The notes below the pieces were generated by a model. It searched no databases and was not told the origin of the DNA. It saw only the letters and a program-made list of their open reading frames with translations. From the NCBI RefSeq assembly GCF_000002865.3, contig NW_001865039.1:2672537-2736536 (forward strand): DNA of 64,000 nt, given 5' to 3'. This DNA comes from Monosiga brevicollis MX1 (Eukaryota > Opisthokonta > Choanoflagellata > Craspedida > Salpingoecidae). The position numbers and the translations under genes were made by a program. Positions 46,982-61,620 of the stretch are shown piece after piece. Each line of letters begins with the position of its first letter. Within the stretch, counting starts at the first letter, position 1.

Positions 46982-47632
46982 AAGCGCTCGAGGCATATAA
47001 CAAGCCAACAAGCACGAGTTTGCGTAAACATGCACACAAGACCATCTACTTCTCTATTTTTCAGCGACCTTCTCGACCAGAGGCATTGCTGTCTCTCCTC
47101 CTTTAGAGCTCTTTGCACTTGGTCCATCAACAGGATCAAGCTCTTCGCGACTGCCTTTGAATTTCCCCCATTCCCACACCCACAATCGACAGCAAAAGAT
47201 TATAATCTCATCTGCATTGGAGGGCCGCTTCAGTTTTGAATCAAATTTCTATGACCACACTATAGTGCGCGAGCTCGCCTGCAACCGCAAGTCCGGGGGA
47301 GGCGGCGACAAGAACCAAAAACACAAATTCATGAAAGAACGCCAGAAAAACAATCAGAAGAAGGGGTATGCCACTTGGAGTATGCTCACCAAGCAAAGTA
47401 GAAACAGACTAACGGACAGACAACAAGGCAAAGTGGCATCATGAGCCCGCTCTGCGCGCTGCGCAGGTGTAGCGGAACATGGGCATGTGCTGAGCGAAAA
47501 AGTTGCCACGACAGTTCACCCAACAAACAATAACACATCTTGCATGTGTGACAAGTCAAGGGGCACATGATAAGGTTGCACAGATAATGATGCGAACCAA
47601 GGACAAGAAGATTAACACACACGTGGCACCCT
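46982..47632. other. Tail-to-tail region mL43 / DP
   Basis: About 650 bp of apparent 3' UTR sequence. No domain-bearing frame, repeat or RNA gene is recognised. Confidence 0.5.
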
Positions 47633-49008
47633 TTAGGAGGAGGATGTCGGGGCGGAGCGAGCCGCCGCCGCCGTTTTATTGCTCGCGGCTGCAGTTGCAC
47701 TTTGCGAAACCGTGCCGATGGATGCTGTCGCTGACGCGGTGGCTGCGGTGGCCGCGGTGGACGCAGTGGCGGCAGGTGCTGGCGCAGCAGCTGTGGCTGG
47801 TGCTTGGGGTGCCCGGGCACGACCTTCTTGTACCATTTCGTCCAAAATGTGGCCCATTTCAGCGGGCAACAAGTCCCGCGCCAGTGCCACTTGCTCATCG
47901 CTGATGGCTCCAGTCTCGAGGCCGAATGTGAGGCCTAGCTGGCTAAGGACTTGCAAATCGTCATGGATAACAAAGGGCTCGTTGAAATCAAAAAAGTATT
48001 CGCTCCTGAAGGTGCATTGACAAAAGTTCCAGGAGGTGTGCGGACCACAAAAGAATCGATGGGTCAGGCTAGCGCGCAAGAGGCATGATTCTCACCGGTC
48101 GATAACGGATGGGGAGGGGGGCGGGCAAAGGCGGCTGAGCAAGCGGGACGAGGAGGAGAGAAGATGTCACACAAAACGTACTGATCGGCGGCCATTTGGC
48201 AATCAATGACAGCAGACTGCCGGGTGCTCACTATGACAAAGGGTAACTGTATACTGTCGTGCTCCTCGGTCGATGGATTCTCCTGCATCCTGGCCTGGTT
48301 CCTTTTGATCAGATTTTGAAAGGCAATGTGCTAAAGAGCGCAGACAGTGTCATCAAATCAGGTGTGTGTGGTGGAGCAAGCAACGCTCCCACAGATTGGC
48401 CCTTGGTGCCGGATGAACATCACAAACAGGGTGCCCTGGTAAATTACTCCGGAACATATGAGCGCGTGTTTTACCTGAAGGACAAGCGCCTGGAGTTGTT
48501 TCTTCAACTTCTGGACTTGCTCCTCCTTCTTACGCTTGGTAGCCGCGTATGTGCGCGCTTCTTGGGTGACATTGGTCGGCAGCCCTTCCCAGCGAATGCA
48601 CTTTTTATCCTTGGAGATGATGTTGAGCGCCATCAATACGTTGAGGGCATCGTAGACGCGCCGGCGGATGTTCTTCGGCTCGCCGTCATCATTGGGATCT
48701 GGGTTACTCTGCAATTCGCGTTGGTGCTGAACCACGAGTTCATCTGCCACCTAAGAGTGATGGGATGTTGAGGTGGGCGCCGTGAGGCCCGGCGGAGGCA
48801 GGCAAGGCAAGGGCAAGCCCCGACCACCGCGTGGGCTCACCTCACTGTAGGTCGTGACGTTTTTCTCCTGCACTTTTGCACAGACCATGGTGGCAAAGTG
48901 TTTGAGCCCACGGGAGGAGCGATCCACCTTCTTGCGCTTGGTGTTTGGTGAGCCATTACTATGAAAGGGGCGAACGGGGTTGAGGTGCACAGGCAGCATT
49001 CTGGCCAT
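47633..49008 (-). CDS. TFDP: Transcription factor DP (E2F dimerisation partner)
   Basis: The DNA-binding winged helix is clear: GLKHFATMVCAKVQEKNVTTY, SE|VADELV, and NIRRRVYDALNVLMALNIIS followed by KDKKCIRWEGLP, the DP signature rather than E2F. The dimerisation region follows: a heptad coiled coil (EEQVQKLKKQLQALVLQ), QIAFQNLIKRNQA, LPFVIVSTRQSAVIDCQMAAD, then FFDFNEPFVIHDDLQVLSQLG, LTFGLETG and ALARDLLP. The tail is low-complexity Ala/Thr, ending at stop 47633-47635. DP pairs with E2F to control S-phase genes. Start ATG 49008 (MARMLPVHLNP) is provisional: an alternative short upstream exon (ATG near 49076) was considered but does not join in frame. A GA tract (CT on the coding strand) lies at 49372-49406. 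Confidence 0.93.
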
Positions 49009-50194
49009 CAGCTGCTTGTATGGTCTTTCGCCCCAAACAGTGCAAAAGGCAACACAGACCTCATCGACGTCGCCATGGCTGGCGGTGCGTGTGCGTGAGA
49101 AGCAACGATGAGGCGGTCGCACGTGTGATCGAGTCACCGAAACGATGGCGGAGGTAACTGCAAGGGTGATGCGTGGGCGGGGAGGGGTGCCGAACTGACA
49201 AAACTGCGAGGGTGGGCGCGCCTTGGCTCACGCTCCTTTTGAAGTCAGATGACAAACGCAACACAACGCCTCTCGCTCACACACATCAGGCGCTTGAAAA
49301 GGCCGGCCCTCATGTAAACGAGATGTCCCCCTGCTTCACTGGCGCCGGCACGCAAGCCTTGTCGAATAATTCAGAGAGAAGTGAGAGAGAGAGTGAGAGA
49401 GCGAGATCAAGAGCGCCAAGAGCGCGAAAGGAGAAAGTGCTTGAGTAGAAGTTGTTGTTGATGTTGTTTCAAATGCTTTGTAGGGAGATGCAAATGCTTT
49501 TTTTCACGGCAAGAGAAGCAGGCGCGCGGGACAGGAGAAATGCAGCCGAGACGGGGCCACTCAGAGATGTGATGTGGTGACGTGCCGAATGTGCGTCAGA
49601 AAGCCCGCGCGCGGGATCGACCAAAATCCCGAGGGGCCGCGACCGATTGTGCCGAACCTGAACTCACTGACAACTTTAGCCAGGTTTGACTATTATCAGT
49701 TTACGCGCGTTTGACCAAGTTTTGGCGGGAAACAAGCCAATGAGCGCGTGGTAAACGGATGTTTAGAGTCGTTTTTGTTACACTTTTCAAAAGCATACGT
49801 GTGATGTTTTGTACACTTGTTGTGTGGGTTTCGAGAGTTGGCGGGAAGCAAACTGTTTGATAATCAACATACTTTGGACAGGTTTTTCAGAGTCAAATGA
49901 TTGTCAAATCATCCTGACCCGCGATCAAACGACTACCAACGATCTCTCTCTCGTCTCTCGTCTCTCTCTCTCTCGTCTCTCTCTCTCTCTCTCGTCTCTC
50001 TCTCTCTCTTCTTTTGTCTGTCTCTCTCTCTCTGTCTCTCAAACTCTCACTCTCTCTCAGAGCTCGATCGAGTCAATTCCGAGACCAGCAGCGCGGTGAA
50101 CGGGCAGTGTTGTGCCAGAGCATCTAGACCTCATTAGGTGACCAGCTTGTCTTTGTAATTCCTCGCAGCATACCCACCTACGACGACCACCATC
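49009..50194. promoter_or_regulatory. Divergent promoter region DP / SmD2 with E2F-like sites
   Basis: 1.2 kb. GA tract 49372-49406 (CT toward DP), CT block 49941-50060 (toward SmD2), and between them a GC-rich set: GGCGCGCGGGA near 49521, palindrome CCCGCGCGCGGG at 49604-49615, TTTGGCGGGAAA at 49721-49732, and TTGGCGGGAA at 49838-49847. Confidence 0.6.
49721..49732 (+). promoter_or_regulatory. Consensus E2F/DP binding site
   Basis: TTTGGCGGGAAA fits the canonical E2F element (TTTSSCGC-type, either strand). A second partial site lies at 49838-49847. Confidence 0.6.
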
Positions 50195-50662
50195 ATGTGA
50201 GTTGGCTCTGTTCCTGCCCTGGAGTGAGCGGCCGCCTTCGGGCCTTATCGCCTCAACTTTGCGCCGGTTTGCTCATGGTGGCGGGACCTCATGTGCTCAC
50301 TGCTTTGCAGGGCTACGGAAGTTGCTCGCGGCGAAATGCCTCAGGAAGAGCTTGAGAAGATTGAGCAGCAAGAGTTTGAGTCGGGTCCCATGTCCGTCCT
50401 CACACAGAGCGTGAAGAGCAACACACAAGTGCTCATCTTCTGCCGCAACAACAAGAAGCTGCTGGCGCGTGTCAAGGCCTTTGATCGCCACTGCAACATG
50501 GTCCTCGAACAGGTCAAGGAGATGTGGACCGAGACCCCCAAGGCTGGCAAGGGCCAGAAGAAGAAAAAGCCCATCAACAAGGACCGTTTTATCAGCAAGA
50601 TGTTCTTGCGCGGTGATACCGTTATTCTCGTCCTCCGCAACCCCATGGCAGCTGAAGAGTGA
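50195..50662 (+). CDS. SNRPD2: Spliceosomal Sm protein SmD2
   Basis: Two exons: 50195-50196 and 50311-50662, 117 residues. The intron splits the start codon (AT | G): exon 1 carries only AT of the ATG before donor GTGAGT, and exon 2 supplies G then GCT ACG GAA. The protein begins [20 protein letters not shown] and contains Sm1 ([37 protein letters not shown]) and Sm2 ([15 protein letters not shown]), separated by the basic GKGQKKKK linker typical of SmD2. It belongs to the heptameric Sm ring of U1, U2, U4 and U5 snRNPs. Length matches human SmD2 (118). An alternative in-frame ATG at MPQEELEK would lose eight residues and is less likely. Confidence 0.95.
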
Positions 50663-51957
50663 TTTAGCTAGTCACCTTGTGAATCGCCGCTGCTACCATT
50701 GCTGCTGCTGCTGCTGTCCCCATCGTGCCCCTCCTTGGCCCTTCTAGTCGATTGCCTGTTCCGCTTGCTTCTACTTTGCCCTGTTGCGCCTTCTTTTTTT
50801 TTTTTTCCATTTCGGACCGCACCTCTCCTTGTATGATTGCCGTGCGCCCCAAACCAACATGCCAAGCGGCATCAATGCTGCGCCCCTACGTGCTTGCTGA
50901 TTGGGGGGGGGGGGATGTGCGTCCACCATTTCTGGTTGACACGCTTTTTGACCCCCTGACTCATCACCTTGTGTCAGCGTGCGGACCCGGGCACGATTGT
51001 TGCCGGCTGGGTTTCTTTCCTTTTCTTCACTTGTCTTCCATGGGCTGTACTCTGCCGCGCCACGCGCGGGGCGATTTGGATTGTATGCTCTCGCGACGCA
51101 GCGTGCGAGCATGGCAATCCCCGCTGCTTGTTTTACTTTTCTTGTCTTGTAGCAAAGCCTCGGAATGTCTGTGTTCATTCCTTCAGCTCTTGGGGTCACG
51201 GCCACATGATTGGTTTCACTGCCAGAACAGTCTTAACGTGGGTACCGGGGACTTGGACAACCCCAAAATAGAAAAAAAAATTGACACCGGAAATGATGAT
51301 GGCATCGAGTCGAAAAGAGACAATTCTATTAATTCTGGTGCACTAGCTCGGGGCCCCAATGCCGTGACGTGATGATCCCAATCCGAGAGCAAAGCCTGCA
51401 AGAAGCTATGGACAGAGTCACAAAGGCAACGCAATAAACTCACATTGGTCAGCTCTCGGATTTAAAAAAAAAAAGGAACAGGACACTGCACAAGGTGAGT
51501 GTTCTAGTTTCCTGCCCCGAGCTGTAAGGAAATCCCCAAACAATCGGCTAGGCAAGACGAGTCTAAGCCAGAACAAAACACATGCACACAAGAAACATCA
51601 ATCAATCACTCGCCAGAGGGTCGATCGGTGCGACTGACAATGCTTTGTCACAAATGCATGTCGACGACAGCAAAAGAGGAGAGGGGGAAGAAATAAAGAC
51701 AAGGACATGAAACAGGAAAGGAGAGCGGGCAATGTCAAAAAGTACACAAGGACGCATGTACGCGTTTGTCGCCGCAAGAGTCAATCAACATGAAGATAGA
51801 GTACGGAAAACAAGAAGAAAAAAAGTACAAAAAGAGCCAGATCTGACCAAACATGTCCAACGGTACGAGAGCACGAGAACAATCACAAATGGGTGGGAAG
51901 GAGGGCAAAGCAGACGAGCTCCGTCAATAGAAACAGAGCGCAAAGCCGGCCGAGCAC
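50663..51957. other. Tail-to-tail region SmD2 / LIM protein
   Basis: 1.3 kb with a T run (about 50795-50808), a G run (50903-50914) and AT-rich stretches. No gene is supported; it probably holds long 3' UTRs. Confidence 0.45.
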
Positions 51958-53286
51958 TTAGACGCTCACGTCGGGGCGTCCCTCCTCAAAGGTGTAGCGG
52001 CCACGAAGCTTGAAAAGCTGTTTGAAGTGAGCCTTGCAGTAGATTTTGCCTTCTAGAGCGGCGTAGTTGCCCGTGTTCACCTTGCAGTTGCACTCGGCAC
52101 ACCGGAAGCACCACTTGTGAAAGAGCATGCCGTCAGCCTCGACCTTTTCCATGGCGTAGACGGGGCGTGTGCAAACGAGGCATTTGTTGCTGCCGGGTGC
52201 AAACTTGGCCTGCGCCGCCGATGCCGCGGCCGACGTGGGGCGGCTAGAGACGGTGTGTGAGCGCTGCACGCCGTATGATGGCGTTGGTGTCACAGCGACA
52301 TTCAAGTTATTTTTCACTGGCTCGGTCGCCGGGGGGGAGCCTGCACGAGGTGGCGCAGATGTCGAGGCGGCGAGGGAGGCGGGGGTGCTGCTGGCACCGC
52401 TGGGATGGCTGCGCTCCTCCGTCGTGTTGGTAGTGGCCTGCGTATTGGCTGTGCTCAGGGAGAAGCCACCTCGAGCTGGAGAGGCAGTCCCAAAGGAGAC
52501 GGTGCTAGAGCGAGGTAAGGCAGAGAAGGAGGCTTGATTGCCCGCAACCACGCGACTACCCGCTGGGGTTGCCTTGACAATCTCGGGTTGAGCTGCCTTG
52601 ACAGGAGTGGAGGCCACGCTAACTGAGGTCGCCGTGGTCACGTTGTTGGTACTGGAGACGGTGTCGGTGTTGGCGCTGGTGTCGGTGTTGGCGCTGGTGG
52701 TGTTGGCCGACTTGAGGGGCGAAGAGATGCTAAAGCTTGCAGCGGGCGTGGAGCGGGCCGGAGTTGGAGCGGCGCTAAAACCACCTGAACCGGCGGCGGC
52801 CGGTGACTTGAAACCGCCGAGGGTGCCAAAAGAGGCCATGCGCTCACGCAGGGAGGGAGTGTGAGGAGCATCATTGGTGCCCTTGGTAGCCTCGGTCTGA
52901 GCTTGGGCTTGGGCCTGGTTCTGGCGCTGTTGGGCGGCGCGCTCTTGGCGACGCTTTCGACGGGCGGCCTGACGATCCTCTTTTTGCTTGGCGAGAATCA
53001 TACGCTCGGCTTCGTTGATAGGGCGACCATGCTTGTGTGTGGGGATTTCTTCGCCTGACGAAGACCCGTCATCCGAGTCAAAGCGCGGCTTGGGTGGCGG
53101 ATCAGCAGACACTGCTGGGCCAGAACTTGACGCAGGGGCTTTGGCGGTACTGGCCGGGGTAGCTGCGGGGGTCGTGTTGAAGATGCTGGTCGCAGGCTTG
53201 GCGCTGGGGATGGTAAAATTGCGCTTAGTTGGGGTGGCCTGGGCCTCAAACAGGCTCGCCCGGAAGGCGGTGCCACCGGATGCCAT
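51958..53286 (-). CDS. Single-LIM-domain protein (EPLIN/LIMD2-like LIM)
   Basis: Uninterrupted 442-residue frame from ATG 53286 to stop 51958-51960; intron-free coding is unusual in this window. The N-terminal 360 residues are low-complexity Ser/Thr/Ala/Pro with a charged patch (NEAERMILAKQKEDRQAARR) and repeated SFGT and GGF-type motifs. One LIM domain lies at the C-terminus, about residues 370-430, with all eight zinc ligands visible: CLVC, FHKWCFRCAEC and YCKAHF. It resembles the LIM of EPLIN/LIMA1 and LIMD2, which bind actin or adhesion proteins. The disordered arm suggests a scaffold (inference). No catalytic domain is seen. Confidence 0.88.
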   Translation of the reverse strand: MASGGTAFRASLFEAQATPTKRNFTIPSAKPATSIFNTTPAATPASTAKAPASSSGPAVSADPPPKPRFDSDDGSSSGEEIPTHKHGRPINEAERMILAKQKEDRQAARRKRRQERAAQQRQNQAQAQAQTEATKGTNDAPHTPSLRERMASFGTLGGFKSPAAAGSGGFSAAPTPARSTPAASFSISSPLKSANTTSANTDTSANTDTVSSTNNVTTATSVSVASTPVKAAQPEIVKATPAGSRVVAGNQASFSALPRSSTVSFGTASPARGGFSLSTANTQATTNTTEERSHPSGASSTPASLAASTSAPPRAGSPPATEPVKNNLNVAVTPTPSYGVQRSHTVSSRPTSAAASAAQAKFAPGSNKCLVCTRPVYAMEKVEADGMLFHKWCFRCAECNCKVNTGNYAALEGKIYCKAHFKQLFKLRGRYTFEEGRPDVSV

Positions 53287-54916
53287 GGCGCCAAAGGAAG
53301 TGAATCACTGCTCGGTCTACAGCGACACCAAGGTGTTCCAAATGATTGGGCGTGTGCCAGGTGCCGGGTGCTCTGCGTCGTGCTGAGTGTGCTGTGGCAG
53401 CGATTGACAGGGGTCGAGATCGCTCAACGCCAAGGAAGCAGGACACTGCTGAAAAGAAAAAAAAAGTAGAAGAAGAAGAAGTAGCCCACAAAGACAAGTC
53501 CGACTCGTCCGGTGCCGAGGGGCAGTTTGATGAGCCGATCAGAAGAAGAAAAAAAGAAAAAAAAAAAAGGACCTGTTCAGCGCGCGCACCAGGAAAGTGT
53601 GTGTGAGCGCGTGAAGCGCGTGAGACCGAGAGACAGAGAGAGAGGAGAGAGAGAACAAGAGCGCGCGCCTCCGCTCGCGCGTCAAAGAGAGCCAGAGACA
53701 GAGAGAGACGGAGAGAGACACACAAAGTAAGAACAAAGGGAGAGACAGAGATCAACTCATGTACAACAACAAAGCCACTATACAATAGAAGGCCAAAGGG
53801 GGCGTCGGGTGTGTGACTGTAAAGGAGATGATCAAGGCGACTTGCTGTGCAATCTGCACGATTGACAGCTTTGGATAAGGGGTTGTCATGTGTTTTGGTT
53901 TCTTTTTACGTGTGTTGGACTGATGGGTCTTGTTTTGACTTTGGGCTTTGGGAACCAGTGCAGCTGCTTCACCCTCCTTCGCTTGTCTCAGGCAGCGGCG
54001 GGTTTGTAGACCAGGGCAGAGACACCGCTGCTCGCTGGCATACATCCAGATGTATTGGGCTGTGCCTCATCACACCCACCGCGCGCCCCTCCTTGATCGA
54101 CGCCGCCCTTTCCAGCCTCGCTCATCGCCACACACCGCATTGGATTACGAAATCAACGCAAAACTGGTGTTGTCCACACCCAACGAGTCGTCCTCAGCGG
54201 GGGTTGCGTGTGCTGGGTGATCCCATCCTCCTCCACAGTGATGCTTGGCTTGGGGGAGCAGAAACATTTGGTAGCACGACGCGGGAAATGACACCGATTT
54301 CCTGTAGCGCCATGTTCCAAACAACAACACTTGCTTGCAGAGGAGACACGTAACGTAGTACTCTGCAGAGAAGAAGTGAATGCAATTTTGAATGCTATCC
54401 TCTTTTTCCCGAAACGTACGACACTGGTTCATTTCCTTGGCTGCACTGGCGGCTTGCCGGCTTGGGTTTTTTTCCTTTTTTTTTTAAAGCAAGCACCCTG
54501 CTTCAAGCTCATCGGTGTCGAACGATCAGACCAACATCTTTGGTCTGCCTGTGGAGCTTGGCTACGCTTTGGCCATTGGTGGCCCGTCTGGGTCGGCCAC
54601 GAGCATTCGGGTTGAGATCATTGGCAGCTTTTTGCCGTCTGCAGGTGCGTCGCTTCCCACGCCTTTTCGGGTTGATTGGAGCCGGTGGTCTTGCCACTTG
54701 CCAGCCACCGCCTGGCGTGGCATCTGCTCCACGCCCTTGATCAGCGCACCAAGCACCAGCACCATACCCATCCATTTCGACGCCATTGCGAAGACACTTA
54801 GACCCATGATGCCACTGCCTCCTGTTCTTTCTCTCTCTCTCTTCTTTCGCCTTGCTCTCGCAGGCAAGCAGTAGCCAGCCGCCGCTGCTCTTTTGAGAGC
54901 TTCATCACCACCAGAC
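53287..54916. promoter_or_regulatory. Divergent region LIM protein / AMPK alpha
   Basis: 1.6 kb. GA-rich tract 53627-53722 (CT on the LIM strand), a short CT run at 54823-54848 (toward AMPK), and the weak frame 53752-54045. Nothing else is recognised. Confidence 0.45.
53752..54045 (-). CDS. Hypothetical 97-residue frame with hydrophobic C-terminus
   Basis: ATG 54045 to stop 53752. The N-terminal half is polar and basic; the last 40 residues contain two hydrophobic stretches (IAQQVALIISFTV and LAFYCIVALLLYM). It lies in the divergent region between the LIM gene and AMPK alpha. There is no family match by eye, and it may be chance. Confidence 0.18.
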   Translation of the reverse strand: MYASEQRCLCPGLQTRRCLRQAKEGEAAALVPKAQSQNKTHQSNTRKKKPKHMTTPYPKLSIVQIAQQVALIISFTVTHPTPPLAFYCIVALLLYMS

Positions 54917-58226
<3,310 letters not shown>

Positions 58227-58811
58227 CGCACGTGACGGCTGGTCCGTCGCGCCATCCATGCTCTTTGATCGAAGCTGAATAATTGCAACCCTTTGTCGCG
58301 CATTCGTGGTCCTTTTTTTTTTTTTTAATTTTTTTTTGTTTGTTTGTTTTTTTTGTTCTATTCCTTGTGACGTGTTTTGGTACCGCCGTAGGGCCCCGAT
58401 CTGCGCGCGCACGAGGCTCCTCAAAGCCTCGCGTCACTCATCCTTCGTAGTGTTTGGTTTTGTTTTTACAATCCAACGTTTTCTCTCTCCCAAGATATCT
58501 CCTTTTTTTTTTTGCTTTTTCTTTTTTTGAACTGGTTGTCAGCTGACAGTTTCTTGTGCGGATTGTGAAAACTCAAGGAAGTGCAATTGCGGCCAGTCAT
58601 GTTGGTTTCAATACTGAGGTAAGAGAACACCGCACGCCAACCTGGGCATGCGGCCAAAAAAAAGTGAAAGTCAAAAGCAAGGGAAACTTGGAGCGAGAGG
58701 GACAACAATGGATGGCTACGGGACGGGGCTCGCGAGAGCAAAACAAGGCCTGCTAGGGCCCCTGTAGTCCAGCATAGTGCCCATATGCGACAATAACCTG
58801 CATGAACCTTC
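58227..58811. other. Tail-to-tail region AMPK alpha / creatine kinase
   Basis: 585 bp with several T-rich runs (58312-58350 and 58502-58530) that suit 3' ends. No coding feature is seen. Confidence 0.5.
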
Positions 58812-61620
58812 TTACTCGGTCAGCTCCTTGGGCAAGGGCTCGCCAGCAACAAGAGCCTTCTCTGCGGCAATCAGGACCTGAACGCCATCGATCATGGTCT
58901 GCACCAGCTCCACCTCAGACTTGCCAAGACGCTCCTTGTTGGAGAGATCATACACGCCACCATCGCTTTCGCTGTGCTCGCCGTGGATGCCACGGGGCTG
59001 AAGGCGCAGCTTCTCGCACCACTTTTTAAAGTCGGGGTGTGCACCCACCTTGGGCAGCTTCACGTGCACTGAAGCGCGCATGCCCGTACCGCAGTTGGTG
59101 GGGCAGCTGTGAATGAAACCCAAGTGCTCGTTGTGAGCAAACTCGAAACCCGCGGCCTTGATCTTCTCCTCAACCGCAGAGATACCGCGCGACAGGCGCT
59201 CAAAGATCTGCAAACACAACACAATTCAGAGAGTAGAAACGATGCAGTGAGACGAGCTCCAGACAGGGTGAAAAAGAGTCATTTCACTTCGCCAAGCGCA
59301 GTGTGAAGACAACGACACACCTCCTTGGCATCCGAGCCCTTCTGCATGGAGATGATGCGCATCTGATCCTCCTCGTTCACCCAGACCAAGAAGGTCTTCT
59401 CGTTGTTGTGGAAGATACCACGGCTCTCAGGCCAGTCACGGTTGGCACCAGCAGACTGCAGGAAGCGATCGCCCTTCTTGAAGAGAAAGTGATCGGCCAC
59501 AAGCTGCTTGCGGTCGGCCTCGGACATGGAACCCAGCGAGTAGTAGGTACCGGCCAGGTCGCCCTCGAGCTGGTTCAGCGCCTCGACCACAAGTTCCTCG
59601 ACCTTGCGACGGTTGGCGCGCGAGATTCCGGGAGACAGACCCAGACCCTTGATGTTGCGACCCACGCGAATGCGAGTGGAGATGACGTAGTCACCCTCCG
59701 GATCAGGCACACCGCGAAGCTTGCTGGCATCCATGTCGGAGACATGACGGTCAGTAGGCCTAAACGCCGAAGAATCAAGGAGCAAGAACAAGACAAGGTG
59801 AACACCGCGTGAGCAACACGTTGCGCTTCTTTTCTTTTCTTGTTTTGTCAAACAAACCAAAAATCAAAAAAAAAAAACCATCAAGGCATCAAGACAGGAA
59901 TAGCAATCAGCGAGCAAGTAGGAGGAAAGCAGTCCCTGCCAGCCAAAAAAAAAAAAAAAAAGGAGAGCGAAGCACATGCGAGCTTACTTGTAGCCGTTGT
60001 GGTAATCCTCGATGACGGCGTCGAACACGGGTGCAAAGACAGTGTACGACTCCTATGAAAGCCACCAGAAACGTTTAGAGGTGACGCCTCGCCGGAGGTT
60101 GATGTGATTCTGTTTGTCGTGCGCTTGAGCTTTAGGAGCCGGTGATGGGGGGACAGGTGGCATACCTCGTCACCAGCATACAGACCAACACCAGAGTCCT
60201 GGTTGTCCACGCCGCTCTGAATGGCGTGCTGCAGAGTAAAGCCAGAGGGCGTCACGCTGTTGATGAAAACAGACATGGCCGGCATTGCAAGCCAATACAA
60301 TGTGACAACATGAGGTGATGGACCGGCGCTGCAGAGCTCGCGGCATGAGCGATAGATGTGCAAGCACGGTCGTCGACACGTCGACACGAACCGGGTCTCG
60401 CACTGGAGGTAGGCGTCCTTGGTCAGATGCTTCTTGAGAAGGGAGTGGGAGGACTCGTCAAACTTGGGATAGCCGGCCAGGCCAGCCGCAGGACCAGCGA
60501 GCTGGGAGCGGCTCTGTTCACTGTGGAAGTGGCGTTCCATGGCCTCCAGTCGAGCAACCAAGTCCTCCAAGGCAATGCGCTTGGCATCGTTGTTGGCAGC
60601 CGCAGCAGCGTTGGTCGCGGATGAGGTCGCCTCCTCGGCGGGCTGAACCTAATCGAGGCCGTCACGGGCATGAGATGCTCTCGGGAGGGTGGAAGGATCA
60701 AGGCGGCGCAAAAAAAAAAAATTTGACGGCTGTCGCCGTGGCAATGCATACTCACAGCTGAAGCGGGTTTGGCTTCATCAACAACGACAAAGGAGGTTTC
60801 AACCTCGGCGGGGGCAGCTGCGGCAGGGGCGACGGGACCCGGGCCAGCAATCGTGGCACCCGTGCCATCAAATACCTATGAAGGTCGATGGTGGTGTCGG
60901 TTGGACACAGTAGACAAGAGTCGGAATGAACAGGAGGAGAATATTCAAGTATCGCTCCTCATTGAGCCACAAAGTGAAATCGTCAAGCAAGACCCAATTC
61001 TACCCACCTGAGCAAACTGGACGCCATCCTGATTCCAGGTGAGGGTGATGGAGCCATCCTTGTTCTCGGCAATATCGAGTTGATCGTAGGAAGGCTCAAA
61101 GTCGGCCGCAGCAGTGCCAACGTTTGAAGCGCTGGCACTTGAGGGTGCAGAGGCAGTGGCAACCTCGGGGGCTTCGGGGGCCTCCATGGGCAGCACGTTG
61201 TTGTTGACGAGGAAGCCATCTGACACCACCTATACCAGAGTTTGCCCTCGATGAGTGTTCTCTTTCTTTCGTTTCTTGGTGTGTGGGTCTGTGTGTGTCT
61301 GTGTGTGTCTGTGTCTATGCTTGTGCCTGTATGTGTCTGTATGTGCGCGCGCACACAGGAAAACGACAAGTCGCATGGCCTCAAGAAACCTTGGACAAGG
61401 CAAAAATGATTGCGAGGTGTGTGAGGTGTGCCCAGCAAGGACGTACCGCGGCAGCGGCACCGGCGCCAAAAATACCACAGGCAACCTTCAAGGCGGTGCT
61501 GGCCGTATCGGTATCACCACCACGGGTTTGGTAGGCCATGGAGCGGATTGCCGTCATGGTAGCGGGGGAGCGCAGCACCTTGGAGGTGACGGTGCGCGAA
61601 GCCACAAGTCGTGCTGCCAT
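58812..61620 (-). CDS. CKMT: Creatine kinase with mitochondrial-type leader and long N-terminal extension
   Basis: Phosphagen kinase. The start ATG 61620 opens a basic presequence ([20 protein letters not shown]) followed by RGGD and a short hydrophobic run (exon 61447-61620). The next exons are [20 protein letters not shown] with a Ser/Ala/Glu linker (about 61015-61232), an Ala/Pro-rich piece (about 60760-60875) and a coiled piece [19 protein letters not shown]. The core then follows: [90 protein letters not shown] and [20 protein letters not shown] with the reactive Cys; the C-terminus is at 58812. The NEED box and both Arg-rich sites are present; features such as WPESRGI and ISMQKG point to creatine rather than arginine, but this is not proven. 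The extension between leader and core is much longer than in animal CKMT. Confidence 0.92.
61447..61620 (-). other. Creatine kinase leader exon (paralogous to 62830-63000)
   Basis: 58 codons from ATG to a GCG|GTACG donor in phase 0. It shares VLRSP, RGGDxDxAS and xALKV with the first exon of the neighbouring 79-aa gene, and the same intron position. The next exon shares the pattern G-x-x-V-N-x-N-x-L-P. Confidence 0.85.
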
